Source: DATARH01 sp963746885
Lineage (GTDB): Bacteria; Pseudomonadota; Alphaproteobacteria; ATCC43930; CGMCC-115725
Direction: 5' to 3'
Assembly (NCBI GenBank): GCA_963746885.1
Contig: CAVVDM010000003.1
Span: 186,001 to 250,000, forward strand
DNA length: 64,000 bases
The position numbers and the translations under genes are program-made. Positions within the stretch are counted from its first letter, which is position 1, and each line of letters starts with the position of its first letter. Positions 52,506 through 61,685 of this stretch are shown one piece after another. The notes beneath the pieces are model-generated. The model ran no database searches, was not told the origin of the DNA, and saw only the letters and a program-made list of their open reading frames with translations.

Positions 52506-53189
52506 TCAGTTCAGCTTCTCTCGCAGCAGCGGGTTGTCGTAGAGATAAATCTGCCCGACCGACAGATAATTGGCGGCGCGCCAGTAGGCGTTGATCCGGC
52601 GCAACTCGTCGGAACCGAGTGTCGCCCGCTTGTCGGACGACCGATTGTGACCATTCCGCTCCTGAGATTCTGAGGTTGAAACGCGCCGCGGGATCGGCAG
52701 CAGGGTGGCGACAAGCGGCATCGTGCGGTGAAACGCGGTGTCGAAACACGCCACCTGAGGCAAGCCAGGATGGCGTTGGCGGAACGCCTCGATCAGCTCG
52801 ATTTCGAGCGGCAGGTGCTCGGGGTCAAAGGGGCTGAGCCGGTGCAGCTCGGCAACCATGTCCTTGGTGACTTGCTGCGGCCGGCTGTATTGCGGCCCAC
52901 CGTGCACGACGCGGTGCCCAACCGCGGCCAATCCATCACGCCCGCTGTGTTCCTCGATCCAATCCATCAGAGCGCCGACCGCCGCGGCGTGATCCGGCGC
53001 CGTCACCGGCCGCGAAAAATTGTCCGCCGGGTTCGGGCCTTTGACCCGCAACGTGGCCTCCGGCAGTCCAATCCGCTCGATCTCGCCTTCCACAATCCGT
53101 CGGAGCGCGTCGCCGACCGCGAACAGCGCGAACTTGATGCTCGACGAGCCGCCGTTGATCGTCAGGATGCGTGGGTCAGCCGGTTTCAT
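52506..53189 (-). pseudogene. ackA: Acetate kinase truncated and fused to a phosphoketolase N-terminal scrap
   Basis: ATG 53,189. Residues 1-~170 are acetate kinase: RILTINGGSSSIKFALFAVG, GHRVVHGGPQYSRPQ, QVACFDTAFHRTMPLVATLL and PIPRR. The frame then runs into TLGSDELRRINAYWRAANYL and SVGQIYLYDNPLLRE, the N-terminus of phosphoketolase, and stops. More than half of the kinase, including the second ATPase subdomain, is missing, so it is inactive. The join suggests recombination within an ackA-xfp gene pair. It overlaps the HAD gene stop. Confidence 0.85.
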
Positions 53190-53823
53190 GGCTTGCATCC
53201 TCGTCGCTCTGTAACCCGAACGAAGCGAGCCTGGCGCAGGTCGACCGGTAATCTGTATGCAGAACGCTGCGGATCCCCAACCCTTCGGCGATCTGGACGA
53301 ACATCGGGGTGTTTTCGATATAGACGACCTGTTGGGCCGGCACCTGGGCGATGTCCAGCGCCAGCCGAAAGATGTCCGCGTCGGGCTTACGGATGTGGAC
53401 AAAGCAGGAGGAAATAAAAAAATCGACGAACGCGGCCAGCTTGAATTTGCTAATCCGATGCGCATTCAGTTCGCGCGCTTCGTTGCTGACGACGGCGATC
53501 TTCAGCCCGTACCGGACCTTGAGTTGAGCGATCAGCTCGATCATCTCGGGGTAAGGTGTCGATTGCGCAAACATGAAGCGGCGAAACTCAGCAGGGGTAA
53601 ACGGCCGCTGTTGGTAAAAGACCGCCCGGCCCAAATATTCTTCCAGCGTCAGCTTGCCCTCCTCGTAGGTGTCGAAGGTCAGATGATGCCGCTCCTCCAT
53701 CTCGGCCCAGTCCAGCTTGAAGTGGGTCGCCGCCCGCTCGCGGGCATGATGATCCCAACCGTTGGTGAGCAGGACACCGCCAATATCCAGAAACAGGCAG
53801 GTTACTGCGGGCACTTGCATCAT
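53176..53823 (-). CDS. HAD-family hydrolase
   Basis: 215 residues from ATG 53,823 (GGGGGAAAG upstream). HAD motifs: TCLFLDIGGVLLTNGWD (I; the second Asp of DxD is replaced by Gly), IAVVSNEARELNAH (II), KPDADIFRLALD (III) and VVYIENTPMFVQIAEGLGI (IV; E replaces one D). A phosphatase for a sugar phosphate or related molecule is possible. The motif changes make the activity uncertain. Part of the PRC-tpiA-zwf-HAD-ackA operon. Confidence 0.85.
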   Translation of the reverse strand: MMQVPAVTCLFLDIGGVLLTNGWDHHARERAATHFKLDWAEMEERHHLTFDTYEEGKLTLEEYLGRAVFYQQRPFTPAEFRRFMFAQSTPYPEMIELIAQLKVRYGLKIAVVSNEARELNAHRISKFKLAAFVDFFISSCFVHIRKPDADIFRLALDIAQVPAQQVVYIENTPMFVQIAEGLGIRSVLHTDYRSTCARLASFGLQSDEDASHETG

Positions 53824-53866
53824 CGGCTTTCCCCCGTCGGGCATATCATTGCTGCCTCCGCGGACA

Positions 53867-55268
53867 TCATGATCCCGATGCCTCCTTGGGGTCAGGATTA
53901 TGCCAACCGCCGTCTCCGACGATGATCGCATTCGCTTCCTTCGGCCCCCAACTGCCGCGATGGTAAGGGCGAACCGGGTGATGTGTCTCGAGGACGGGGT
54001 CGACCGCCGCCCAGGCCGCCTCAACCGCGTCCTCGCGGGTGAACAGCGCGCCGTCGCCGGCCATCGCGTCGCCCAGGAGGCGTTCGTAGGGGGTTTCCTC
54101 GCCCGCCTGTTCCTCGACCAGATAGAGTTCGCGCTGGTCGCCGACGAACTCCTTGCCGGCGCGCTTGACGCGAGCGGCCAGCGCGATGGCGGAGACGGGT
54201 GAGATCCGGAAGCGCAGATAGTTGGACCGGCCGGACGTCGGCGCCGAGTTCGGCGAACAGTCGCTGCGGCGGCGGCTTCAGTTCCACCAGGACCTCGGTC
54301 GCCGTTGCCGCCAGGTATTTGCCGGAACGCAGGCACCAGGGCACCCCCTCCCAGCGCCACGAGTCGATGAACAGCCGCAGGGCGCAGAAGGTTTCGACGT
54401 CGGAATCCTTCGCCACATGCGGCTCCTTCCGGTACCCGGTGTACTGGCCGCGCACCAAATCGTCTGGTGTCAGCGGGCGCATGGCCTGGAACACCTTGGC
54501 CTTCTCGTTGTGCACGGCGCCAAAGTCGCGGCCGGCGGGCGGCTCCATGGCAAGCAGCGCGACGATTTGGAAGAGATGGTTCTGGATCACGTCGCGCAGA
54601 CAGCCGGCGGTTTCGTAAAACGCGCCGCGGTCTGCGACGCCGAAATCTTCGGACAGGGTCACCTGCACGCCGGCCACGTAGTTGCGGTTCCAGATCGGTT
54701 CCAGGAAGGAATTGGCGAAACGGAAATAGAGGATATTCATGATAGCCTCCTTCCCGAGGAAGTGGTCGATTCGGAATATCGAGTCTTCCGGGAACACCGC
54801 TTGCGCCGCGCGATTGAGCTTGCGGGCGGAGGCCAGGTCGCGGCCGAACGGTTTTTCGACAATGACGCGCGCATGCTCGGCCAGCTTCGAGGCGCCGAGC
54901 CCCTTGATCACCGTCTCGAACAGCGAGGGCGGGATGGCGAGGTAGTGCGCCGGGCGCTTGGCGCCGCCCAGCGCCTTCCTTATCGCCGCGAAGGTGTCCT
55001 CGTCGTTGTAGTCGCCGCTCACATAGCTGAGCCGCGACAGGAGATGGTCGAGGGCTCGCCGATCATCGATACCGCCCGCCCCTTTTATGCTGTCCGCCAC
55101 CCGTTTGTGCAGGTCTTCGGCACTCCACTTCGGGAGGGCGACGCCGATCACCGGAACGGTCAGATCGCCGCGTTTCGCCATCGCGTAGAGTGCCGGGAAG
55201 ATCATCTTGCGGGCGAGATCGCCGGTCACACCGAACAGCACCAGCGCGTCGGAACGGGATGCAGTCAT
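53867..55268 (-). pseudogene. zwf: Glucose-6-phosphate 1-dehydrogenase with one-base insertion
   Basis: ATG 55,268 after AGAGAGG. Nucleotide fold LVLFGVTGDLARKMIFPALY, the substrate-binding RIDHFLGKEAIMNILYFRFA (active-site signature DHFLGK), VQVTLSEDFGV and CLRDVIQNHLFQ. The frame is lost at 54,227-54,228 (CCGGTCC for CCGTCC). The correct C-terminus (NYLRFRISP...YHRGSWGPKEANAIIVGDGG) continues in another frame to 53,867. This enzyme begins the oxidative pentose-phosphate path that feeds phosphoketolase. Confidence 0.88.
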
Positions 55269-55390
55269 CGGGCCTCTCTTTTCCGCGGCCTTTTCGCCAT
55301 GGCCGCCAAACTGACAACAATCCGCATCGGTTTTCCTCGCCGTCGTCAGCAGCGACACACCGGCGCACGCGGTTGCGGAATTCCTCGCTT

Positions 55391-56140
55391 TCAGGCTCGC
55401 GCCCGGACAGCCCGGAAAATCGGTTCGAAATCGGCGGCCTTCAGGCTGGCGCCGCCGACCAGCGCGCCGCCGACTTCCGGCAGCGCCAGGATCTCGCGCG
55501 CGTTGGCCGGTTTGACCGACCCGCCATAGAGGATGCGCACCTCTTTGCCTTCCGCACCCAAAATCGCCACAAGGCGCTGGCGGATATGGGCATGCATTTC
55601 CGTGATGTCCTCGGAAGTCGGCATCTGCCCGGTCCCGATCGCCCACAGCGGCTCATAGGCGATCGCCACGGCGGACGCGGTCATCCCTGCGGGCAGGCTG
55701 CCCGCGACCTGATCGCCGCACACCGACAATGCCTTGCCTTCCCGCCGCTGCGCTTTCGTTTCGCCGACGCAGATGATTGCCAGCAGCCCCGCGCGCCGCG
55801 CGGCCTTTGCTTTCGCCGCTACGATTGCGTCGCTCTCGCCATGATGTTGGCGGCGTTCCGAATGTCCGACGATGACCGCGCCGGCGCCGGCATCCTTCAG
55901 CATTTCGGCGCTGATATCGCCGGTGAACGCACCAGAAACGTCCGCGCTGCAATCTTCCCCACCGATGGCGATCCGGCCCGCGGCGGCCTGTGACGCGCGC
56001 GTGATCAGCGTCGCGGGCAGGCAGATCAGGATGTCGCCAGATGGCGGCGCAGCCTGCACCGAGGCTGCGATTGCCTCGATTTCGCCAAGCTGCGGCGCCA
56101 TCCCGTTCATCTTCCAGTTTCCGGCGATCAAAGGCCGCAT
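55391..56140 (-). CDS. tpiA: Triosephosphate isomerase
   Basis: 249 residues: RPLIAGNWKMNG (catalytic Lys), VIVGHSERRQHHGESD (catalytic His), AIAYEPLWAIGTGQMPTSE (catalytic Glu), LYGGSVKPANAREIL and EVGGALVGGASLKAADF. Interconverts DHAP and G3P. ATG 56,140, with a TTG at 56,155 as alternative. It starts 46 bases after the double PRC-barrel gene, so it is probably in its operon. Confidence 0.93.
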   Translation of the reverse strand: MRPLIAGNWKMNGMAPQLGEIEAIAASVQAAPPSGDILICLPATLITRASQAAAGRIAIGGEDCSADVSGAFTGDISAEMLKDAGAGAVIVGHSERRQHHGESDAIVAAKAKAARRAGLLAIICVGETKAQRREGKALSVCGDQVAGSLPAGMTASAVAIAYEPLWAIGTGQMPTSEDITEMHAHIRQRLVAILGAEGKEVRILYGGSVKPANAREILALPEVGGALVGGASLKAADFEPIFRAVRARA

Positions 56141-56185
56141 CACACACCGAGGCAAGTCAACAAAGGAAGGCGCCGCCGGAGCGGA

Positions 56186-56956
56186 TCACGCGTCCGCAAA
56201 CTTGATCCCGTAATAGGTCAGGAGTTTTTCGTCGTAGGCCCGGTCGATCGTCATCGTGGGATCGTATGCCGGGCTATCCTTGATCCGCTGGCGGTCGACA
56301 TCGAGGTCCACCAGCCGATCGCTCCAGTCGATCTCTCCCGCCAGGCGCGGCGAGACCAGGACCTTCTTGCCGGGCCACCAATTCGTCGTATCGACGATCA
56401 GGTAGTGGATGCTCCAATCGGCATCATCGACCAGGAAATCCGCGACGTGGCCGATGTCGCCGTCGCGGGCGTGGATATGGTAGCCGGTGACCGCTTCGAC
56501 GCTGCGCAGATGCACATCGTCTTGGGCCGCCTGGGCGTTGGCGAACTCCTGCTCGCGGCGCCGCACTCCCAGGTAAGGCGACGCCATCCCGGAGCCGGGC
56601 ATATAGCCATAGCCGCCCATGTAAAAGCCGGTGCCCCAGTACGGGCTCCAGCCGTAGTAATCATAAACGCTGGTCTCCATCTGCCGCGATACCGGCCGAT
56701 CGCTGTCGATCTCCGGGCTGTCCTTGATCTGCTGCTTGGTCAATTTGACCGAGAATTCCTCTTCCTTGGCATCGAGCCGCCCCAGCACGGATGGCGGGAG
56801 CAGAACCTTGCGACCGGAGAGCCAGTTGCCGGTATCAACGACCAGCCAGCGAATAAGCCAGCTGGTGTCATCGAACAGGAAGTCGCTGATCGTGCCGATC
56901 TGACCATCGCTCGCCGCGACGGCATAGCCATTTATCGCTGATGCATGCCACAACAT
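56186..56956 (-). CDS. Double PRC-barrel domain protein (copy 2)
   Basis: 256 residues from ATG 56,956 after GAGGAG. Same plan as the 31,814 protein: PRC barrel at ~8-75 (YAVAASDGQIGTISDFLFDD), Gly/Tyr linker (YYGWSPYWGTGFYMGGYGYM), PRC barrel at ~140-210 (GYHIHARDGDIGHVADFLVD) and a conserved end (RQRIKDSPAYDPTMTIDRAY). Lies 52 bases after the secreted PRC gene. Confidence 0.85.
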   Translation of the reverse strand: MLWHASAINGYAVAASDGQIGTISDFLFDDTSWLIRWLVVDTGNWLSGRKVLLPPSVLGRLDAKEEEFSVKLTKQQIKDSPEIDSDRPVSRQMETSVYDYYGWSPYWGTGFYMGGYGYMPGSGMASPYLGVRRREQEFANAQAAQDDVHLRSVEAVTGYHIHARDGDIGHVADFLVDDADWSIHYLIVDTTNWWPGKKVLVSPRLAGEIDWSDRLVDLDVDRQRIKDSPAYDPTMTIDRAYDEKLLTYYGIKFADA

Positions 56957-57008
56957 TGCCGGCTCCTCTTAGATTCAAGTGTTCCGCGGATGCGGCGTAG
57001 GATGACGA

Positions 57009-57899
57009 TCAATCGTTGGTTTTGCTGGTGCCGTTGGTCGACAGATGCGTTTTCCAGTACGCGTCCACTTTCTGGCTTTCCTGATCGAACTGGCCCGGGG
57101 TGGCGAATTGGTCTTCGCTCACTTCCGGCGCGGCCTCCATAACGGCCTTCGTCGTGTCGAGCACCAAGAGGCTCGCGTTCGGAGTTACCTTGAAGTCCTC
57201 CCAGGGAACCGGCACGTAATTTTCGCCGATCCCAAAAATCCCGCCGCGGGCAATGACCAGATAGGCGATCTTCCCGGTCTGGGGGCTCATCACGAGGTCA
57301 TCGACGCTGCCGAGAGCCTCGTTTTGGGCATTGCGTACCTCGGCACCGATCAATTGGTCGGACCGGAACGAAGTATCCTTAGCCGTGACCGGCGTTGCGG
57401 CTGCGACTTGCCGTCGCTGCCAGTCCGGCTCGTTGGTTGGTGACGTTTTGCCGCTTTTCAGATCGGCCAGGTAAAGTTTGTAGGTGCTCCGGGTCGCCGC
57501 AAGCACGCCCTCGCACGCCTGTTGCTGGCCGCTTCGGGCGAGAATGTTGGCGGCGGCGATGAGGGTCCTGACATCGTAGCCCGGCCGCGCATCGCGGTAG
57601 CCGGTCCGGGTCGCCGCCACGCCGCCGCTCATCGGATAGCCGTAACCGAAGCCATAACCACCCATCATCGGATAGCCGTAGCCGTAGCCGGATCCGCTCA
57701 GCCAATAGCCGTCCTTCTGCATCTGGCTGTCGAAGGCGCGCAGATCGGTCAGACACTTCTCCGCGGGCTTGATGGCAGCGGCTCGCTCTTTGGCAGCCGG
57801 CGGTTTCGCGGTCGCCGCGGGCTCAGCCGCAAGCACGGGAGTAGCAAGACCGAGACAAATGCAGGCCGCCACGGAACTGGTGAAAATTGAGCGGGGCAT
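57009..57899 (-). CDS. Secreted PRC-barrel domain protein (copy 2)
   Basis: 296 residues from ATG 57,899 with AAGGAGAC. Signal peptide MPRSIFTSSVAACICLGLAT cut near VLAAEP; YfdX-like helices (KCLTDLRAFDSQMQKDGYWL; ANILARSGQQQACEGVLA); a Gly/Tyr segment (GSGYGYGYPMMGGYGFGYGY); and a PRC barrel (LGSVDDLVMSPQTGKIAYLV). Paralogue of the 32,705 protein. It is the first gene after box 9 and leads an operon that also holds tpiA, zwf, HAD and ackA. Confidence 0.85.
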   Translation of the reverse strand: MPRSIFTSSVAACICLGLATPVLAAEPAATAKPPAAKERAAAIKPAEKCLTDLRAFDSQMQKDGYWLSGSGYGYGYPMMGGYGFGYGYPMSGGVAATRTGYRDARPGYDVRTLIAAANILARSGQQQACEGVLAATRSTYKLYLADLKSGKTSPTNEPDWQRRQVAAATPVTAKDTSFRSDQLIGAEVRNAQNEALGSVDDLVMSPQTGKIAYLVIARGGIFGIGENYVPVPWEDFKVTPNASLLVLDTTKAVMEAAPEVSEDQFATPGQFDQESQKVDAYWKTHLSTNGTSKTND

Positions 57900-57999
57900 G
57901 GGATTTGTCTCCTTGTTGCGTTGTTGAAGGCCGGCCGGCTTGCGGCTGCATCACCCACTGTTTTCATACGTAGTTGTCCCCGGAGCGCGTCGGCAGCCT

Positions 58000-58012
58000 C
58001 GGAAACTACTTA
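58000..58012 (-). promoter_or_regulatory. FixJ-like box 9 (PRC-tpiA-zwf operon)
   Basis: Minus strand ATAAGTAGTTTCCGAGGCTG, full core match; 101 bases before the secreted PRC gene. MITE D starts only 6 bases beyond it. A second K-box-like ATACGTAGTTGTCC lies on the plus strand at 57,966-57,979. Confidence 0.6.
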
Positions 58013-58017
58013 TATTG

Positions 58018-58106
58018 TACTGACCTGAATAGGCGCCGACACGTTGACGCTAGACCGGGCGCGCCTCTCGAAAACGAGCGCGAATCGTCCTCAAATCAGG
58101 CCGGTA
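58018..58106 (-). repeat. MITE copy D
   Basis: 89-bp TA-flanked element, reverse orientation: TACTGACCTGAATAGGCGC to CTCAAATCAGGCCGGTA. Confidence 0.8.
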
Positions 58107-58318
58107 TGAGTTGGTCGCTCTACTGCGGCTCGGCGGTCGAGGACCGCGCCAAGGACCGACCAACTATGTGACCGGCGCGGTGATCCCTATCGACGGCAGA
58201 TTGGTCAGGGGGATTGAGGCTTGCTACCACAGTGCGCCAACCCCGCACCTATACATGAAATATACATCAACTCTATACGCGCCCGTCTATACGCGCCCGG
58301 ATTCGATGCCATGTCTAA

Positions 58319-58407
58319 TATCGGCCTGATTTGAGGGCAACTCGCGCTCGTTTTCGAGAGGCGCGCCCGGTCTAGCGTCAACGTGTCAGCGCCTATTCAG
58401 GTCGGTA
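58319..58407 (+). repeat. MITE copy E
   Basis: 89-bp TA-flanked element, forward orientation: TATCGGCCTGATTTGAGG to CTATTCAGGTCGGTA. Inverted relative to copy D; the 212 bases between them have no supported gene. Confidence 0.8.
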
Positions 58408-58439
58408 TCAGACCGATCCCGATTGCTGTAGCTGCTGCC

Positions 58440-58785
58440 CGGCGCGACCGTCGCCTGATGCGGCCCATCTCACGCTCAAGGATATTCGGGGGTTCATTGC
58501 CGAACAGGTGGGGCATGACCTGCATGCCAAGCGGGTGGCATCCCTGGCCGGTGCGACGCTCGGGGTGGTGACGAGCGCCTCGCTGGCGGTGGCCATGGTT
58601 GGGCAGGCCCTGGCGCAGGCGCGCGGTCTGGCGACCAAGCACACCATCAAGCAGGTCGATCGCCTGGACTGGGCCGACTTTGACCGCGACGGCCAGTCGA
58701 CGCTGGCCTTGGCCCTGGTGACGGGGCATGGCCGGGCGACGCCGCTGGTGAACCGCCCCGGGTTTGTCGGAGGCTCCAACTTCTG
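58440..58785 (+). pseudogene. IS4-type transposase N-terminal fragment with internal deletion
   Basis: Frame HLTLKDIRGFIAEQVGHDLH, SLAGATLGVVTSASLAVAMV and LATKHTIKQVDRL, then directly DWADFDRDGQSTLALALVTG (first catalytic Asp region) and HGRATPL. About 25 residues are missing between the parts, and the C-terminal half is absent. Confidence 0.55.
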
Positions 58786-58839
58786 AGAAGGTGGAGCTTC
58801 CGACGAACAACGACCCGGCCCCACCGTCGCCGCTTCCCC

Positions 58840-59360
58840 CGCGCCGGCGCCGCACAGGAGCAAGCGGTCGTCGGCGAGACGCCGAACCTCGCCGCCCGAT
58901 TGCAGGCGCTTGTGGCCGCCAACGCGGTGCTGATCGGCGAGCGCACCCGCCGCCTGATCGGCGGCCTGTTCGAGATCGAGGCGTTGGGACCGCAACAACT
59001 CGCCGGCTTTCTCGAGCCGCAGCGCGTCTGGCGTGTGCTCGGCGAAAGCGGCGTCATCAGCCGCTCCGAACCGCGGGCTGGCGGTGCTGGCGTATCTGCC
59101 TGCAGGACCAGAGCGAGACGGTCGGGAAACCGAATTGCAGCTGGCGCGCGGTTTATCGCTGCTGACGACGAGGGGCTTCATGTCTCCGCAGGCCGCCCGG
59201 GCCTATGGCTACGCCCGAGATCTCTCCGAGCAGCGCGGCGGTATCCGCCAGCTGTTCGTCGCACTGAACGGTCAATGGCAATCCAATGTCGGAGCCGGCC
59301 GCATCCGAGAATGCCGCCGGCTCTCGCACCGTTTGGACGAATGCTCGACCGGTCTTTTCC
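58840..59360 (+). pseudogene. Class III adenylate/guanylate cyclase with ATPase-TPR region, remnant
   Basis: First frame: AVVGETPNLAARLQALVAAN (end of a class III cyclase domain), RRLIGGLFEIEALGPQQLAG and QRVWRVLGESGVISRSE. A second frame then carries the C-terminal region of the same kind of protein (LPAGPERDGRETELQLARGL; SLLTTRGFMSPQAARAYGYA; FVALNGQWQSNVGAGR). The ATPase middle is deleted, and both ends are lost. Confidence 0.65.
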
Positions 59361-60060
59361 AGACTGGAGCCGGGAGGGTGTGGTCGGTTCGGAGGAGACG
59401 ATCATGCTCGACAGTAGAAACTAATCGTCGGCGTCGCAGCGCGATCCCTGGAATAAGGGACGCCTCATCGGGCAGAAGCGACCGCTGAAGCCGAAGGTCC
59501 ATCCGGGTCCGGCTTCAGATGGTGCACCGAGCCCGCGACTTCGCGATGTTCAACCTCGCCATCGATAGCAAGCTTGCGGATGCGGGTGTCGGCATCGCGG
59601 TCCGGGTGGTGCCGTCCATGCAGAGCGCTGATGGCACAAGGCCGCCCGGGCGCGAGCCGACGCGTCATTCGGGTTGCGGCCGATCGCCGCTTCGAGCAGC
59701 GCCAGCGCCTGCGGCATCCGGCGGGCCGAGCCCACCAGCATCGCGACGACAACGGTTACTAGGGTCTGCGCCGCCGCGGCCCCGAGGACGAATGACCGTG
59801 CCCGGCCGCGTCGATGTCCTGGCGCCGCCGGGACATCGGCGAATTGGCGCGTCGTGATGCCGCGGTGTCGATGAGCGTCCCCGCAACCGCCTGATCCCGC
59901 CCGCCGCAGGAAAAAGCAAACGCGGGCGCAAGCTTGCCAGGCGCGGCCGCGGTGCGTATAGGCTTTATTGGATTGCAAGAGCACGGCGAGGCTCGCGCAG
60001 GTTGCGCCGGAAGTGGTCCGAAGCCGCGCCTGCCGCACGAGGGACGAGGAGAAGTATCGA
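59361..60060. other. Region with cyclase-like debris only
   Basis: Minus-strand frame at about 59,620-59,760 (ALALLEAAIGRNPNDASARA) looks like a scrap of the TPR end of another cyclase-type protein. No intact gene. The last ~15 bases hold the dctP Shine-Dalgarno (GGAGAAG). Confidence 0.4.
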
Positions 60061-61082
60061 TGCGAACTCGACAGTGGCTGGTGATGCTCGCAAGCGTCGC
60101 GGGCGCGGCAGGCCTGCTTATGGCCGGACCCGCAAACGCGAAAGAGCTGAAATACATCACCTTCAAGCCACAGGCGGCAACCGACGCTCATTCGATCACG
60201 CTGCAGTGGTTCGCCGACGAATTCAATAAGCGAGCGGCCGGCAAGGACACGATAAAGATCTACTGGGGCGGCAGCGTCGCCAAGGTCGGGGAGATTCCCG
60301 ACGCGCTAGAGACCGGCATCGGCGATATCGGCGATATCGTGGCGCCCTATTTCCAAGACAAGTTTCCGCTCAACGGCGTCGTCACCTTCTTCCAGCCGCA
60401 GCCGCATTCCGAAATCGAGCTCGGGCAGAAACTGATCCAGTGGTACGAGCAGTACCCGCAGTTCGACGCGGAAATGAAGAAATACAACATGAAGATCATC
60501 GGCTGGCGGCCGCTGGAAGATTACGGGATCATGTGCGTCAAGCCGATCAACAGCCCCGCCGATTTGAAGGGGCTGCGCATCCGCAGCTACGGCCATGTCC
60601 TGCCGGTGCTGATCAAGCAGCTTGGCGGCACGCCCGTGTCGATGACGACCACTGACGCCTATGAGGCGCTGCAGCGGCACATCCTGGACTGCACGCCGAC
60701 CGGCGTGACGCTGGCGCACGGCTGGAAGTTCGACGAAGTGACGAAGTACTACATCAAGGTGCCGCTCGGAGCCAACTGGGGCCATTTCATCGCGATGAAC
60801 CGCAAGAGCTTCGACGCGCTGGACCCTCAGACCAAGTCGATCCTCGTCGGCCTGGGCAAGGAATACCTGATCCACTACGTCAACGAGCTGTACCGGGAGA
60901 CCGATAAGATCAAGGCGGACTGGAAGAAATCGGGGGTCACGATCATGCCGTTCCCGACCGCCCCGATCGCGAAGGTCGCGCAGAGCGAAGCGATGGAGAA
61001 GATCCACAAGGACTGGATCGCGCGCGCCGACAAGGTCGGTCTGCCGGGCGCGGAGCTTGCCGACTACTTCGCTTTCAAATAG
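60061..61082 (+). CDS. dctP: TRAP transporter substrate-binding protein (DctP family)
   Basis: 340 residues from ATG 60,061 with GAGGAGAAG. Signal peptide MRTRQWLVMLASVAGAAGLL, cut after GPANA. DctP features: TDAHSITLQWFADEFNKR, GVVTFFQPQPHSEIELGQKL, KGLRIRSYGHVLPVLIKQLG (the conserved Arg binding the substrate carboxylate) and TPVSMTTTDAYEALQRHILD. Periplasmic; captures an organic acid. First gene of dctPQM. Confidence 0.92.
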
Positions 61083-61157
61083 GCAGTCGCGCTGGCGCGC
61101 CCCGTCATCCGGCGGGGCCGCGTCCTTTGAAACGGCGACGGACGGCGGTGCCCCGAC

Positions 61158-61685
61158 ATGGCAGAGAGTTTCGAACGGCTTTACCGCGCCTATGGCCGGA
61201 TCGTGAGCGGATTCGCCGTGCTGGCGGGACTGATCATCTTCGCGATCATGTGGCTGGTCGACGCTGATGTGTTCATGCGAAAGTTCTTCAACGCGCCGGT
61301 GCAGGGCTCTTTCGAGCTGACTGAGGGCGGGCTGGTGCTGGTCGTGTTCCTGTCGCTCGCCTTCACCCAGTACCGTCGCGGCCATATCCGCGTCACCCTG
61401 CTGAGCCGGCACCTGCCGATGAGTGTGCAGCACGGGCTGTACATCGCGGTGCTGTTCATCGGCGCGCTGTTCTTCGCCTGGTGCACTTATGCCACCGTCG
61501 GTAACGCGATCCGTTCCTACAACATCGGCGAACGCGAATGGGGCGTGATCCAGGTGGCCATCTGGCCGGAGAAATCGGCCATAGGGCTCGGCACTTTGTT
61601 GATCTGCCTGCAGTTCCTGCTGGACGCAATCCGCCACTGCTTGGTCGTAGGCGGGTCGCTGCCGCCGGTGGGAGAGGAACCATGA
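61158..61685 (+). CDS. dctQ: TRAP transporter small permease (DctQ)
   Basis: 175 residues, four membrane helices (IVSGFAVLAGLIIFAIMWLV; LTEGGLVLVVFLSLAFTQYR; LYIAVLFIGALFFAWCTYAT; IGLGTLLICLQFLLDAIRH). DctQ family pattern DVFMRKFFNAP. Located between dctP and dctM; the stop overlaps the dctM start (ATGA). Confidence 0.9.
   Translation: MAESFERLYRAYGRIVSGFAVLAGLIIFAIMWLVDADVFMRKFFNAPVQGSFELTEGGLVLVVFLSLAFTQYRRGHIRVTLLSRHLPMSVQHGLYIAVLFIGALFFAWCTYATVGNAIRSYNIGEREWGVIQVAIWPEKSAIGLGTLLICLQFLLDAIRHCLVVGGSLPPVGEEP

Noticed and set aside
54222..55529. Long plus-strand open frame opposite zwf
   Set aside because: Shadow of zwf; no homology visible.
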